A stretch of DNA of 64,000 nt from Prauserella isguenensis. GTDB taxonomy: Bacteria > Actinomycetota > Actinomycetes > Mycobacteriales > Pseudonocardiaceae. The notes beneath the pieces were generated by a model, which had not been told where the DNA came from, searched no databases, and worked only from the letters and a program-made list of their open reading frames with translations. The stretch lies in the NCBI RefSeq assembly GCF_014191605.1, contig NZ_JACHWU010000006.1, positions 62,001 to 126,000 on the forward strand, given 5' to 3'. Numbering within the stretch: the stretch's first letter is position 1; each line of letters begins with the position of its first letter. Made by a program: the position numbers and the translations under genes. Below, one piece after another: positions 15,830 to 26,452 of this stretch.

Positions 15830-16582
15830 GTGACACTGCAGGTTGGAGAACAGGACGGGCCGGCCCAGGAGGGCCAGGGCGCCTTCGCCGCGGCGACGGG
15901 CCGCAGCCTCGAAGGCGACAACGCCAAGCCCCGTTACCTGGAGTACCAGCGTGAACTGATCCGGCCGTACGCCGGACGTTCCGTGCTGGAGATCGGCGCG
16001 GGCGACGGCGAGTTCGTGTCGGGCTACCACGACGCCGAGCGGTACGTCGTCACCGACGTCGACCCGGACGCCGTGAGCCAGATGAAGAAGCGCTTCGCCG
16101 ACCGTTCCGACGTCGAGGTGCAGCAGTTCGACGGCGACGGCAGCGGCCGTCTCGACGACCCGGTCGAGACACTGCTGGCCATCAACGTGCTCGAGCACAT
16201 CGAGGACGACGCCGGGGCGCTGCGCAGCCTGTCGAAGTCGGTGACGCCGGGCGGCAAGGTCATCATGTTCGTGCCCGGATACCAGCAGCTGTACGGCGAG
16301 TTCGACCGGCTGGTCGGCCACTACCGCCGCTACACGCCGCGCACCCTCGCGGCCGCCGCGCAGCGGGCCGGCCTGTCGACCGAGGTCTCCAAGCCGGTCA
16401 ACTTCCTCGGCGCGTTCGCCTGGTGGGCCGCGGTCCGCAAGGGCGGCACCGGCTCGCCGAACCCCAAGCTCGTGGCGCTGTACGACCAGTACGTCGTGCC
16501 GGTCACGAAGGCGATCGAGAAGAACGTGCGGGTGCCGTTCGGGCAGTCGATCCTGCTCGTCGCGCGCACCCCGGTGGCCTGA
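15830..16582 (+). CDS. class I SAM-dependent methyltransferase
   Basis: A 250-residue Rossmann methyltransferase with motif I VLEIGAGDGEFV, the acidic motif II VVTDVDPDAV, motif post-I/IV LLAINVLEHIEDD and motif V/VI TPGGKVIMFVPGY. The later segment YGEFDRLVGHYRRYTPRTL matches the methyltransferase type 12 group often linked to sugars, lipids or glycosyl chains. The substrate is unknown. GTG start with AAGGGG just upstream. The long AT-rich leader suggests tight control. A UUCG-capped hairpin ends the unit. Confidence 0.85.
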   Translation: MTLQVGEQDGPAQEGQGAFAAATGRSLEGDNAKPRYLEYQRELIRPYAGRSVLEIGAGDGEFVSGYHDAERYVVTDVDPDAVSQMKKRFADRSDVEVQQFDGDGSGRLDDPVETLLAINVLEHIEDDAGALRSLSKSVTPGGKVIMFVPGYQQLYGEFDRLVGHYRRYTPRTLAAAAQRAGLSTEVSKPVNFLGAFAWWAAVRKGGTGSPNPKLVALYDQYVVPVTKAIEKNVRVPFGQSILLVARTPVA

Positions 16583-16610
16583 CCGCCGACACAGCACCGC
16601 CGTAGGAAGT

Positions 16611-16634
16611 CCGTGGCGCCGCTTCGGCGGCGCC
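16611..16634 (+). terminator. UUCG-tetraloop terminator after the methyltransferase
   Basis: A perfect 10-bp stem (GTGGCGCCGC at 16611-16620, complement 16625-16634) is closed by a TTCG tetraloop, 28 bp after the stop. Short GC-rich near-repeats follow to about 16750; nothing else is identified there. Confidence 0.8.
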
Positions 16635-16864
16635 ACGATTCACGGCGCCGCGATTCCCGGCACCGCGAATCAGGGCAACACGCCGTCACGCCACCACTGC
16701 CTCACAGCATCACGGCACCACTGCGTCACGGTGTCACGACGCCCGCGGTACCACGATTTCACAGCGACACAACGGAAAACGCGATCGCCCACTGCTAACG
16801 TGCAAGGAGGGGCCCGGTACCGCCGGCGCACCGTCAGTGAGTGACCGGGAGGACACAACAGGCG

Positions 16865-18190
16865 ATGGAGATTCTCACCATCGATACGCCGTCGCTGGGC
16901 GATCGCAGCTATCTCGTGCACGACGGGCAGGTGGCGTTCGCGGTCGACCCCCAGCGGGACATCGACCGGATGCTCACGTTGCTGGAGGACCGCGGCGTCC
17001 GCCTGTCGGCCGTGTTCGAGACCCACATCCACAACGACTACGTGACGGGCGGACTCGCCCTGTCCCGGCTGACCGGGGCGTCGTACCACGTCAACGCCGA
17101 GGACCCGGTCTCGTTCGAACGCACCCCGATCTCCGACGGCGACGTCGTCGAGGTCGGAACGATACGCGTGCGCGCGCTGGCCACGCCGGGCCACACGTTC
17201 ACGCACCTCTCGTACGCCGCGACCCGCGGCGGCGACAGCCCGGTCGTTTTCACGGGTGGCTCGCTGCTGTTCGGGTCGACCGGCAGGCCCGACCTGCTCG
17301 GCCCCGAGCACACCGAGGACCTGGCACACGCCCAGCACGCCTCCGCCCACCGGCTCGCCGCCGAGCTGCCCGACGACACGAGGGTGCTGCCGACGCACGG
17401 TTTCGGCAGCTTCTGTTCCGCGACACCGACGTCGGGCGACGCGTCCACCATCGGACACGAGAAGCGCGTCAACCCGGCTCTGACCGTCGACGAGCGGTCC
17501 TACGTGGAGAGCCTGCTCGCCGGGCTGGACGTCTACCCGGCGTACTACGCGCACATGGCGCCCGCCAACCTGGCGGGTCCCTCCGAACCGGACCTGACTC
17601 CCCCGCATCGCGCCGACTCCGCGGAGCTGCGGCGCCGCATCGACGCCGGTGAGTGGGTCGTCGACCTCCGCACGCGGACGGCGTTCGCCGCGGGGCACGT
17701 CGCGGGCACCCTCAACTTCGGCATCGACGGCGGGTTCGCGACCTACCTGGGCTGGCTGTTGCCGTGGGGCACGCCGCTGACGCTGCTCGGCGAGACGCCC
17801 GAGCAGATCGCCGAGGCGCAGCGGGAACTCGTCCGTATCGGCATCGACCGGCTCGAGGCGGCCGCGACCGGCAACGTCCGGGAATGGGCGTTCGGCGGTG
17901 AGCTGCGTTCGTTCGAGACGGCGTGTTTCGCCGATCTGGCCCAGGTCCGCCATCACCGGCGCGTGGTCGTGCTGGACGTGCGGCGCCGGTCCGAATGGGA
18001 CTCCGGACACCTCGACGACGCCGTGCACATCCCGCTGCACGAGCTGCTGGAGCGCATGGACGAGATCCCCGCGGGAGAGGTGTGGGTGCACTGCAAGTCC
18101 GGCTACCGGGCGGCCATCGCGGCGTCCCTGCTCGCGGCGGCGGGCCGGCACGTCGTGTCCATCAACGACGACTTCGCCGCGGCCGCCTGA
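16865..18190 (+). CDS. MBL-fold hydrolase with two rhodanese domains (persulfide dioxygenase/CstB-like)
   Basis: This 441-residue protein starts with a metallo-beta-lactamase domain with THIHNDYVTGG (metal ligands His54, His56, Asp58) and GHTFTHLSY, of the persulfide dioxygenase/glyoxalase II branch. A first rhodanese domain (about 255-345) appears to lack an active Cys. A second (about 360-440) has the active loop HCKSGYR. Relatives oxidise or transfer persulfide sulfur. The start at ATG 16865 follows GGGAGG by about 12 nt; upstream GTG 16841 has no site. A strong hairpin at 18193 closes the unit. No sulfur regulator is adjacent. Confidence 0.83.
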   Translation: MEILTIDTPSLGDRSYLVHDGQVAFAVDPQRDIDRMLTLLEDRGVRLSAVFETHIHNDYVTGGLALSRLTGASYHVNAEDPVSFERTPISDGDVVEVGTIRVRALATPGHTFTHLSYAATRGGDSPVVFTGGSLLFGSTGRPDLLGPEHTEDLAHAQHASAHRLAAELPDDTRVLPTHGFGSFCSATPTSGDASTIGHEKRVNPALTVDERSYVESLLAGLDVYPAYYAHMAPANLAGPSEPDLTPPHRADSAELRRRIDAGEWVVDLRTRTAFAAGHVAGTLNFGIDGGFATYLGWLLPWGTPLTLLGETPEQIAEAQRELVRIGIDRLEAAATGNVREWAFGGELRSFETACFADLAQVRHHRRVVVLDVRRRSEWDSGHLDDAVHIPLHELLERMDEIPAGEVWVHCKSGYRAAIAASLLAAAGRHVVSINDDFAAAA

Positions 18191-18192
18191 TC

Positions 18193-18218
18193 GCCCGGAC
18201 CCTGCCGCGGGTCCGGGC
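18193..18218 (+). terminator. hairpin terminator after the MBL/rhodanese gene
   Basis: A perfect 10-bp stem (GCCCGGACCC at 18193-18202, complement 18209-18218) with a 6-nt loop starts 3 bp after the stop codon. It may also serve the convergent gene ending at 18242. Confidence 0.8.
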
Positions 18219-18241
18219 GACACACCGTCGCGGACGGACGG

Positions 18242-18643
18242 CTACAGCTCCAGGAACGCCGCACACGCGACGGCCACGTAGGCGACCTCCGGCGCGCGGT
18301 AGGTGACCTCGGCCCACCGGTCGTCGGTGACCTGCGTCCCGTCCGTTCCGACGCAGCTGTAGGTCCCGCCGACCACGTAGGGCCCGCAGGGCTCGGCTCC
18401 GCCGGCGTGACGGCAGGTCGTGTAGTTGTCGCAGGTCAGCGTGGTCAATGCGGACGACTCCAGGTTCGGGCCGGTGCGCACATTGAGGTTGCACTCGTTC
18501 ACGGCGTTCGCGTGCACGAGGGCGGGTTCACCCTTGCCTGAGCCCGGTTCCCGCTCGGTGGCCGATGCCGTTCCCGTGGCCAGGCCCGCCGCCGCGACCG
18601 CACACGCCACGGTTGCGGCCGCCCGTACAGCTCGTCTCGTCAC
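18242..18643 (-). CDS. secreted small SH3-like protein
   Basis: This 133-residue protein has a signal peptide (TRRAVRAAATVACAVAAAGL ending near TASA). The mature part contains CNLNVRTGPNLESSAL, the bacterial SH3 (SH3b) signature, and several Cys residues that could form disulfides. Such domains usually bind cell-wall peptides. No catalytic domain is attached, so a binding or inhibitor role is possible. The start at GTG 18643 has GGGGAG 5 nt upstream; GTG 18649 is the alternative. It is divergent from the membrane protein at 18831. Confidence 0.72.
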   Translation of the reverse strand: MTRRAVRAAATVACAVAAAGLATGTASATEREPGSGKGEPALVHANAVNECNLNVRTGPNLESSALTTLTCDNYTTCRHAGGAEPCGPYVVGGTYSCVGTDGTQVTDDRWAEVTYRAPEVAYVAVACAAFLEL

Positions 18644-18830
18644 GTTCACTCCCCTTCTCCGCCCACGGCCTGCCGACGCGCGGGCGCGGTGATCAACTGT
18701 CATGGTGGGTATCGGCCGCGGTATCCGCCCACTCGATCGCCGGACCGGTTGGTCTCACCGGTTTACGGGCCTACCGGCGAGTGGTAAGCGGCAACGCCGC
18801 TCCGTCACCGTTCGTGAAAGAGGGGTCCAG

Positions 18831-19997
18831 GTGCCGTCCCATTCCATCGATGACACGGAAGCCGTGACCGACGACCACCCGAGCGAACAGGCCACGGTGC
18901 TCGGCCTGATCGCGGATCCGGACATGCCGGAGACGATCGCCGACCGCCTGGCCGAACGGCTTCCGGAACAGCTCGACGGTGAATGGCACGTCGAAGTGGA
19001 CGCCGATCCGGTGACGGCCACGCTGAAAGGCACGTCGGAGATCCTCGAGCAGACGGCGCACAAGTGCGACGCCCACGGGTGGACGTACGCCATCTGCATC
19101 ACCGACCTGCCGGTGCGCTCCGACGACGGGCCGGTCGTCGCGGACATCGACCACGATCGCGGGGTGGCGGTCGTGTCCGTCCCCGGAATGGGCGGCCTGC
19201 AGACCCCCAGGCGCGTCCACCAGGTGATGCGGCAGGTACTCGACGAACTGCGCAGCGAGGCCGAAGGGCGAGGCGAGCCGGGACAGGTGCGCGAACAACG
19301 CAGGCACGGTCTCAGCAGCAAGGCCATCGGCCTGCTCGCACCCATCCGCCGCAAGGCCGTCGAGACCGAGAACAGCCACCTCGACGTGCGGTACGTGACA
19401 CCGGGCAGGCGCGGCCGGCTGCGCCTGCTCTCGGGCATGGTGCGCACCAACCGGCCGTGGCGCCTGGTGTTCGGCCTGTCGCGCGCACTGGCTGCCGCCG
19501 TGGCGACGAGCGCGTTCGGCCTGTCGTCGAGCACGATCTGGATGGTCGGCGACCAGCTGAACATCGGGTTCAAGGTACTGACGACGGCCACGGTGATCGC
19601 GGCGCTCGTGGCGTGGCTGATCGCCGCGCACGACCTGTGGGAGAAGCGCGGCGACACCCGATCGGATCCGCAGCTGGCGCGGCTGTACAACGCGTCGACA
19701 CTGCTGACGCTGATCACCGGCGTGGTCGTGCTGCTGACGATCCTGTTCGCCGTGAACTTCCTGATCGCGTGGCTGATCCTGCCCGCGTCACTGCTGTCCA
19801 GCATGCTCGGCAGCGAGACGGGTGTCGGCACGTACATGGCGGTGGCCTGGGCGTTCACGACGCTCGGCGGTATCGCGGGCGCCCTCGGGTCCAGCCTGGA
19901 AACGGACCACGCCGTGCGCCAGGCGGCCTACGGCTACCGCGAAAGCTGCCGCCGCGCCGAGTACCAGGAGCACGAACAGGAGGACGGCGAGTCCTGA
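18831..19997 (+). CDS. conserved hypothetical membrane protein
   Basis: The 388-residue product has a soluble N-terminal half (about 190 residues, including CDAHGWTYAICITDLPVR) and a C-terminal half with four hydrophobic segments (from LVFGLSRALAAAVATSAFGL to AWAFTTLGGIAGALGSSLE). It ends in a charged tail rich in Glu and Arg. I do not recognise a characterised family. The start at GTG 18831 is preceded by GAGGGG; no start with a ribosome site exists further upstream in the open frame. It is monocistronic, between a secreted protein and a TetR gene. Confidence 0.72.
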   Translation: MPSHSIDDTEAVTDDHPSEQATVLGLIADPDMPETIADRLAERLPEQLDGEWHVEVDADPVTATLKGTSEILEQTAHKCDAHGWTYAICITDLPVRSDDGPVVADIDHDRGVAVVSVPGMGGLQTPRRVHQVMRQVLDELRSEAEGRGEPGQVREQRRHGLSSKAIGLLAPIRRKAVETENSHLDVRYVTPGRRGRLRLLSGMVRTNRPWRLVFGLSRALAAAVATSAFGLSSSTIWMVGDQLNIGFKVLTTATVIAALVAWLIAAHDLWEKRGDTRSDPQLARLYNASTLLTLITGVVVLLTILFAVNFLIAWLILPASLLSSMLGSETGVGTYMAVAWAFTTLGGIAGALGSSLETDHAVRQAAYGYRESCRRAEYQEHEQEDGES

Positions 19998-20109
19998 CAC
20001 CGACCCGAGACGACCCGAGACCCTGCGTGAGGCGGGTACCTCCAGGTCCGCACCGTGTCGGCGTACATACCGTCGGCGTACACCCGCCCACCGTGTGGGG
20101 CGTGTTCCG

Positions 20110-20703
20110 CTACCCGGCTCCGGTCGAGCTGCTCTGAGCGCCTCCCGCGAGCTCGACGATCGCGGCAGCGACCCGGTCCCCGTCGGGCAGTGTGCCGGGC
20201 GCGAGCACGGACTGGACCGCGAGGCCGACGATCATGGCGTGCACGACGGCGCCGATCCCGTCGGCGCGGTCGGCGTCGAGGTCCGCGGTGTCGCGGCCGA
20301 GCATCATGGCCGCCAACTCCGTGCGAGCCTGCCTGCTGGCCTCGGCCAGTGCCCCGCGGATGTCGTCGTCGAACTCGGCCTGCGCGTAGGCCTGGGTCGT
20401 CGCCACGACGAGTTCCCGCTGGTGCGGCAGCGAGGCCAGCAGCTCGGTCATCGCCACCCGTAGCCGCTGCACCGGGTCGGCGCCCGCGCTGGCCCGCACG
20501 GCTCGTTCGATCACGTCGCCCCATTCGCTCTGCGCCTCGAGCGCGGCGAGGTTCATGAGTGCGTCCTTCGAGCCGAAGTGGTAGCCGATCGAGGCGAGGT
20601 GCGATCCGGACGCCGTGGCGATGTCCCGCGCGGTCGTGCGGGAGTAGCCCTTCTCCACGAGGCAGCGTCGCGCCCCGGCCAGCAGGTCCTCACGTTGGCT
20701 CAT
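20110..20703 (-). CDS. TetR-family repressor of the adjacent efflux pump
   Basis: A 197-residue TetR regulator. The N-terminal HTH (RCLVEKGYSRTTARDIATASGSHLASIGYHFGSKDALM) is well conserved; the ligand-binding part is divergent, as usual. It is divergently placed from the MFS exporter at 20839, with two identical operator-like 16-mers between them, so it very probably represses that exporter and itself. Start choice: ATG 20703 (MSQRED). A longer in-frame ATG at 20802 would put the start inside the operator and is less likely. Confidence 0.85.
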   Translation of the reverse strand: MSQREDLLAGARRCLVEKGYSRTTARDIATASGSHLASIGYHFGSKDALMNLAALEAQSEWGDVIERAVRASAGADPVQRLRVAMTELLASLPHQRELVVATTQAYAQAEFDDDIRGALAEASRQARTELAAMMLGRDTADLDADRADGIGAVVHAMIVGLAVQSVLAPGTLPDGDRVAAAIVELAGGAQSSSTGAG

Positions 20704-20785
20704 GGTCGTCACTATGCCGCGGGGCAGTCGGCCGCCGCGCGGCCGGGCGGGCGTTCGGACGATGTCGCCACCGCTGACCAGGCGG

Positions 20786-20829
20786 TTTTGACGTACGTAC
20801 ATCTTGCGCGCTATTTTGACGTACGTACA
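20786..20829 (+). promoter_or_regulatory. twin TetR operator overlapping the MFS promoter
   Basis: The 16-mer TTTTGACGTACGTACA occurs twice, at 20786-20801 and 20814-20829, with 28 bp between start points. Each contains the self-complementary core GTACGTAC. A promoter for the exporter can be read as TTGACG (20788-20793), an 18-bp spacer and TATTTT (20812-20817), so one operator covers the -35 and the other the start region. Confidence 0.75.
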
Positions 20830-20838
20830 ATCAAGTAC

Positions 20839-22353
20839 ATGCGCACTGCCTCCTCCACCACCGCCCGCACCTGGTGCGGCCTCGTGGTCCTGCTGCTGCC
20901 CGCGTTGCTGACGTCGATGGACATCTCGGTGCTGTTCGTGGCCGCACCGGCGATCACCGAGGCGCTCGAGCCGACGTCCGGCCAGTGGCTGTGGGCGATG
21001 GACATCTACGGCTTCGTGATGGCCGGGCTGCTCGTCACCATGGGCGGGCTCGGTGACCGATTCGGACGGAAACGCCTCCTGTTGGCGGGCGCGGCCCTGT
21101 TCGGCACCGCGTCGGCGATCGTGGCCTACGCACCGAACGCCGAACTGCTCATCGTCGGCCGGGCCCTGCTGGCGATCGGTGGCGCGACGCTCGCACCGTC
21201 CACACTGGCGCTCATCCGCGCCGTGTTCACCGACGAGCGCCCACGCCGGATCGCCGTCGGCACGTGGACCGTCGCATTCTCCGGCGGTGCCGTCGCGGGA
21301 CCGATCGTCGGCGGGCTGCTGCTGGAACAGTTCTGGTGGGGCGCGGTGTTCCTCATCAACGTTCCGGTGATGGCACTGCTGCTCGTCGCGGGCCCTGCGT
21401 TGCTGCCCGAATCCCGCGACCCGGCGCCCGGCCCGTTCGATCTCGCGGGCGCGGCCCTGTCACTGACGGCCGCACTGGCCACGGTGTATGCACTCAAACG
21501 CGTCGCCGACGACGGCCCCGACCTCGTCGCCGCCGCGGCGGCACTGCTCGCGTTGGCCGCCGGTGCGGGTTTCGCCGCGCACGCCCGGCGCACCGCCCAC
21601 CCGCTGTTCGACATCGGACTGCTGCGCAGGCCCCCGTTCGCGGCGGCGATCGGTGCGAACACCGTCGTCGCACTGGCGACCACCGGCCTCGGCGCGCTGG
21701 CGTTCACGTTCCTGCAGCTGGTGCACGGACTGTCGGCGTTGGAGTCCGCACTGTGGGCACTGCCCACCTTCGCGGGCACGATCGCGGGCTCGGCGGCCTG
21801 CGCCGCGCTCGCGGGCCGATCACGCCCACCCGTGCTGCTCGCCGCCGGCCTCGCGATCGCCGCAACCGGACTCGGCGTCGTCGCCTTCGGGGGCCCCGGC
21901 GCATCGCTGACGACGTTCCTCGTCGGCTACACCGTGTTGACGACGGGGGTCGGCATGACCGCCACCGCGGCGAACTCGCTCGTGCTGACGACCGCTCCCC
22001 CGCAGCGCGCCGGGGCGGCCTCCGCACTCTCGGAGACGAGCACGGAGTTCGGTGGTGCACTGGGGATCGCGACGTTCGGCACCGTCGCAAGCGCCGTCTA
22101 CACCTCCGGGATCGCCGACGTGGCCTCCGGGAGGGTTCCCGCCCACGCCGCCGACACCGTCGCCGCCACGCTCACCGCCGCCGGAGGTCTCGACGAGCCG
22201 CACCGCACCCTCGTACGCGAGGAGGCGCTGGCCGCGTACACCGACGGGCTCACGGCGGCCGCCACCACGGGACTGCTCGTCTCAGCACTCGCCGCCGCGG
22301 GTGCGCTCACCGTCCACCTGCGACAGCGAGAACCCGTCGACGCCACACGCTGA
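20839..22353 (+). CDS. MFS drug exporter, QacA/EmrB (DHA2) type
   Basis: This 504-residue membrane protein is predicted to have 14 transmembrane helices. It has the DHA2 start (MDISVLFVAAPAITEAL), motif A GDRFGRKRLLL and an antiporter motif C-like stretch (SGGAVAGPIVGGLL). Such proteins export cationic dyes, disinfectants or antibiotics with protons. It is under the divergent TetR regulator. The ATG follows the second operator copy by 9 bp. The substrate cannot be predicted. Confidence 0.88.
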   Translation: MRTASSTTARTWCGLVVLLLPALLTSMDISVLFVAAPAITEALEPTSGQWLWAMDIYGFVMAGLLVTMGGLGDRFGRKRLLLAGAALFGTASAIVAYAPNAELLIVGRALLAIGGATLAPSTLALIRAVFTDERPRRIAVGTWTVAFSGGAVAGPIVGGLLLEQFWWGAVFLINVPVMALLLVAGPALLPESRDPAPGPFDLAGAALSLTAALATVYALKRVADDGPDLVAAAAALLALAAGAGFAAHARRTAHPLFDIGLLRRPPFAAAIGANTVVALATTGLGALAFTFLQLVHGLSALESALWALPTFAGTIAGSAACAALAGRSRPPVLLAAGLAIAATGLGVVAFGGPGASLTTFLVGYTVLTTGVGMTATAANSLVLTTAPPQRAGAASALSETSTEFGGALGIATFGTVASAVYTSGIADVASGRVPAHAADTVAATLTAAGGLDEPHRTLVREEALAAYTDGLTAAATTGLLVSALAAAGALTVHLRQREPVDATR

Positions 22354-22369
22354 GCGGCCCGAGACGCCA

Positions 22370-22408
22370 AGCGGCCCGCCGCCGGGAATCCCCTGGCGAC
22401 GGGCCGCT
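22370..22408. terminator. bidirectional terminator between the MFS exporter and katG
   Basis: The stem AGCGGCCCG (22370-22378) pairs with CGGGCCGCT (22400-22408). After one mismatch it is extended by CGCC/GGCG around a loop. It lies between convergent stops at 22353 and 22429. Confidence 0.75.
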
Positions 22409-22428
22409 CGCTGTGTCTCAGGCCGAAA

Positions 22429-24663
<2,235 letters not shown>

Positions 24664-25092
24664 TCAGGAACTAACTGCGGAACACTCGGGGCACACGCCC
24701 CAATAGATGATCTCGGCCTCGTCGATGCTGAAGCCGTGGTCGTCGGAGGCCTCCAGGCACGGAGCCCCGCCGACGGCGCAGTCGACGTCGGCGATCCGGC
24801 CACAGGAGCGGCACACGACGTGGTGATGGTTGTCCCCGACCCGCGTCTCGTACCGCGCGACGGAGCCCATGGGCTGAATACGCCGGACGAGTCCGGATGC
24901 CGTCAACGCGCGCAGCACGTCGTAGACAGCCTGATGGGAGACCTCACCGAGCTCCTCACGCACGTGACCGATGATCGAGTCGGTGTCGGCGTGAGGGTGT
25001 TCGTGCACCACGGACAGCACCGCCACCCGCGGACGGGTGACACGCAGGGATGCCCCGCGCAGCAGCTGTTCGAGATCCGTGGTCGTCGGCAC
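24664..25092 (-). CDS. furA: Fur-family peroxide/iron regulator (FurA type)
   Basis: A 142-residue Fur protein with a winged helix (RVTRPRVAVLSVVHEHPHAD), a metal site (DNHHHVVCRSCGRIADVDC) and a second CPEC pair for structural Zn. Its position directly before katG marks it as FurA, which represses katG and itself and is released by peroxide. GTG 25092 has no ribosome site but lies 7 nt after a -10-like CAGACT, so the message is probably leaderless, as I recall for mycobacterial furA. A Fur box overlaps the -35. Confidence 0.93.
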   Translation of the reverse strand: MPTTTDLEQLLRGASLRVTRPRVAVLSVVHEHPHADTDSIIGHVREELGEVSHQAVYDVLRALTASGLVRRIQPMGSVARYETRVGDNHHHVVCRSCGRIADVDCAVGGAPCLEASDDHGFSIDEAEIIYWGVCPECSAVSS

Positions 25093-25099
25093 GGCCGCC

Positions 25100-25130
25100 A
25101 GTCTGCCGCAAAATCTTGAATGAATCAAGA
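25100..25130 (-). promoter_or_regulatory. furA promoter and FurA box
   Basis: The inverted repeat TCTTGA-N5-TCAAGA spans 25114-25130. On the minus strand TTGATT (25128-25123) and CAGACT (25105-25100) are 17 bp apart, and CAGACT ends 7 nt before the GTG start. The FurA box therefore covers the -35. The geometry is seen directly; regulation by FurA is inferred from the mycobacterial model. Confidence 0.75.
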
Positions 25131-25202
25131 ATGACGCACGGCCGGGTTACCGCGCGCCCACAAGGGCAACTCGGGGACGTTCGACGCGACGAACCCCTCC
25201 CC

Positions 25203-25241
25203 TCTCGTCGCCACGTCTCGTCGCCGCGTCTCGTCGCCGCG
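25203..25241. repeat. three 13-bp tandem repeats
   Basis: TCTCGTCGCC(A/G)CG occurs three times in a row, the last two copies identical, between furA and the siderophore operon. It is too short to assign a role. Confidence 0.6.
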
Positions 25242-25347
25242 TCGCCGTGCCGTCCGGCGGGCACGTGCCCTCGGGGCTCCATCGGAACGACGGGCGGTGC
25301 GTGATGCGCCGCACGTCGCCGGGAGTTCCGGCGGCGGACCCTCGAAG

Positions 25348-25366
25348 TTAGGGTAGGCACAGTTAA
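25348..25366 (+). promoter_or_regulatory. DtxR/IdeR-type iron box
   Basis: The 19-bp site TTAGGGTAGGC-ACAGTTAA matches the actinobacterial iron-box pattern TTAGGTTAG-GCTAACCTAA at about 14 of 19 positions. It lies 48 bp before the binding-protein start, so the siderophore-uptake operon is expected to be repressed when iron is plentiful. Confidence 0.75.
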
Positions 25367-25414
25367 CCGCCCCGTACCCGTTTCGTCCCCCCCCGCCCCC
25401 GAAAGGCCGACGCC

Positions 25415-26437
25415 ATGAGCCGCGCCACTCGCCACGTCCGAACTCTGTTCACCGTGCTCCTCGCAGGCGCGCTCGCGGTTCTGACCGGCTGCACGACGAC
25501 CGGCTCCGGCGCCGGTTCCCACGGCGGCGAACAGCTGAACCGGCAGGCCGACGCGTCGCAGTTCCCGGTCACGATCCCCACGAAGTTCGGCGACGTGACC
25601 GTCGAGGAGCCGCCGCAGCGCGTCGTGGCGCTCGGGTGGACCGACGCCGAGGTCGCGATGGCCCTCGGCGTGCAGCCGGTCGGCGTGGCCGACTGGCTCG
25701 AGGTCGGCGGCAACGGTCTCGGCCCGTGGTCGAAGCAGAAGTTCGACCGGCCGCCGGAGAAGCTCGGCACGCTCGAGGTCGACATGGAGAAGGTCGCCGG
25801 GCTCAACCCCGATCTCATCCTCGACACCCGCTCGAGCGGCGAGCGCGGGCGGCACGACCGCCTCAGCGAGATCGGTGTGCCCGTCGTCAGCCTGCCCGAG
25901 GGCGCCGACGACTACCTGACGACGTGGCAGCAACAACTCGACATGATCGGCAAGGCGCTCGGCAAGCAGGACGAAGCCCGTCAGCTGCGAAAGGACCTCG
26001 ACGCCAAGTTCGACCGGGTCGCAGGGGAGCATCCCGAGTTCAAGGGCAAGGAGATGGTGCTGGCCTCGCGCCTGCCCGACGCATGGGGCGCTTACCGGGA
26101 CGGCGACGGCCGCGTCGAGTTCATGGAACGCCTCGGGTTCGTCAACTCGCCGCGCATCGAACGCCAGCCCAGCGGCCGAGGGTTCACCGTGCCCATCTCC
26201 GACGAACGCCTCGACCTCCTCGACGCCGACCTGACCGCGGTGTTCCTCATCGGCGCCGAGCCGGAGGCCGTCACCGGCGACCCGCTGTACCAGGCGGTCC
26301 CGTCGGTCGAGAAGGGTGACGACCTCGTGCTCGGCGACCAGGACATCTCGCTGGCGTTCTCCAGCAACTCGGTGGTCGGCCTGTCGTGGGCGCTCGACGA
26401 GGTCGTCCCGCTGCTGGCGGACACCGTCGGCGACTGA
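25415..26437 (+). CDS. iron-siderophore ABC transporter substrate-binding lipoprotein
   Basis: This 340-residue FecB/FhuD-type binding protein has a lipoprotein signal ending in the lipobox LTGC. The two-lobed TroA fold shows VVALGWTDAEVAMALGVQPVGV near the start and GLNPDLILDTRSSG before the linker helix. It captures ferric siderophore outside the membrane and hands it to the two permeases that follow. It is the first gene of a four-gene operon behind an iron box. No siderophore biosynthesis genes are nearby, so the ligand may be a xenosiderophore. Confidence 0.92.
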   Translation: MSRATRHVRTLFTVLLAGALAVLTGCTTTGSGAGSHGGEQLNRQADASQFPVTIPTKFGDVTVEEPPQRVVALGWTDAEVAMALGVQPVGVADWLEVGGNGLGPWSKQKFDRPPEKLGTLEVDMEKVAGLNPDLILDTRSSGERGRHDRLSEIGVPVVSLPEGADDYLTTWQQQLDMIGKALGKQDEARQLRKDLDAKFDRVAGEHPEFKGKEMVLASRLPDAWGAYRDGDGRVEFMERLGFVNSPRIERQPSGRGFTVPISDERLDLLDADLTAVFLIGAEPEAVTGDPLYQAVPSVEKGDDLVLGDQDISLAFSSNSVVGLSWALDEVVPLLADTVGD

Positions 26438-26452
26438 CACTCACCGGCGACC

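Noticed and set aside
20704-20802. N-terminal extension of the TetR protein to ATG 20802
   Set aside because: It would start inside the operator and lacks similarity; MSQRED at 20703 begins just before the HTH.
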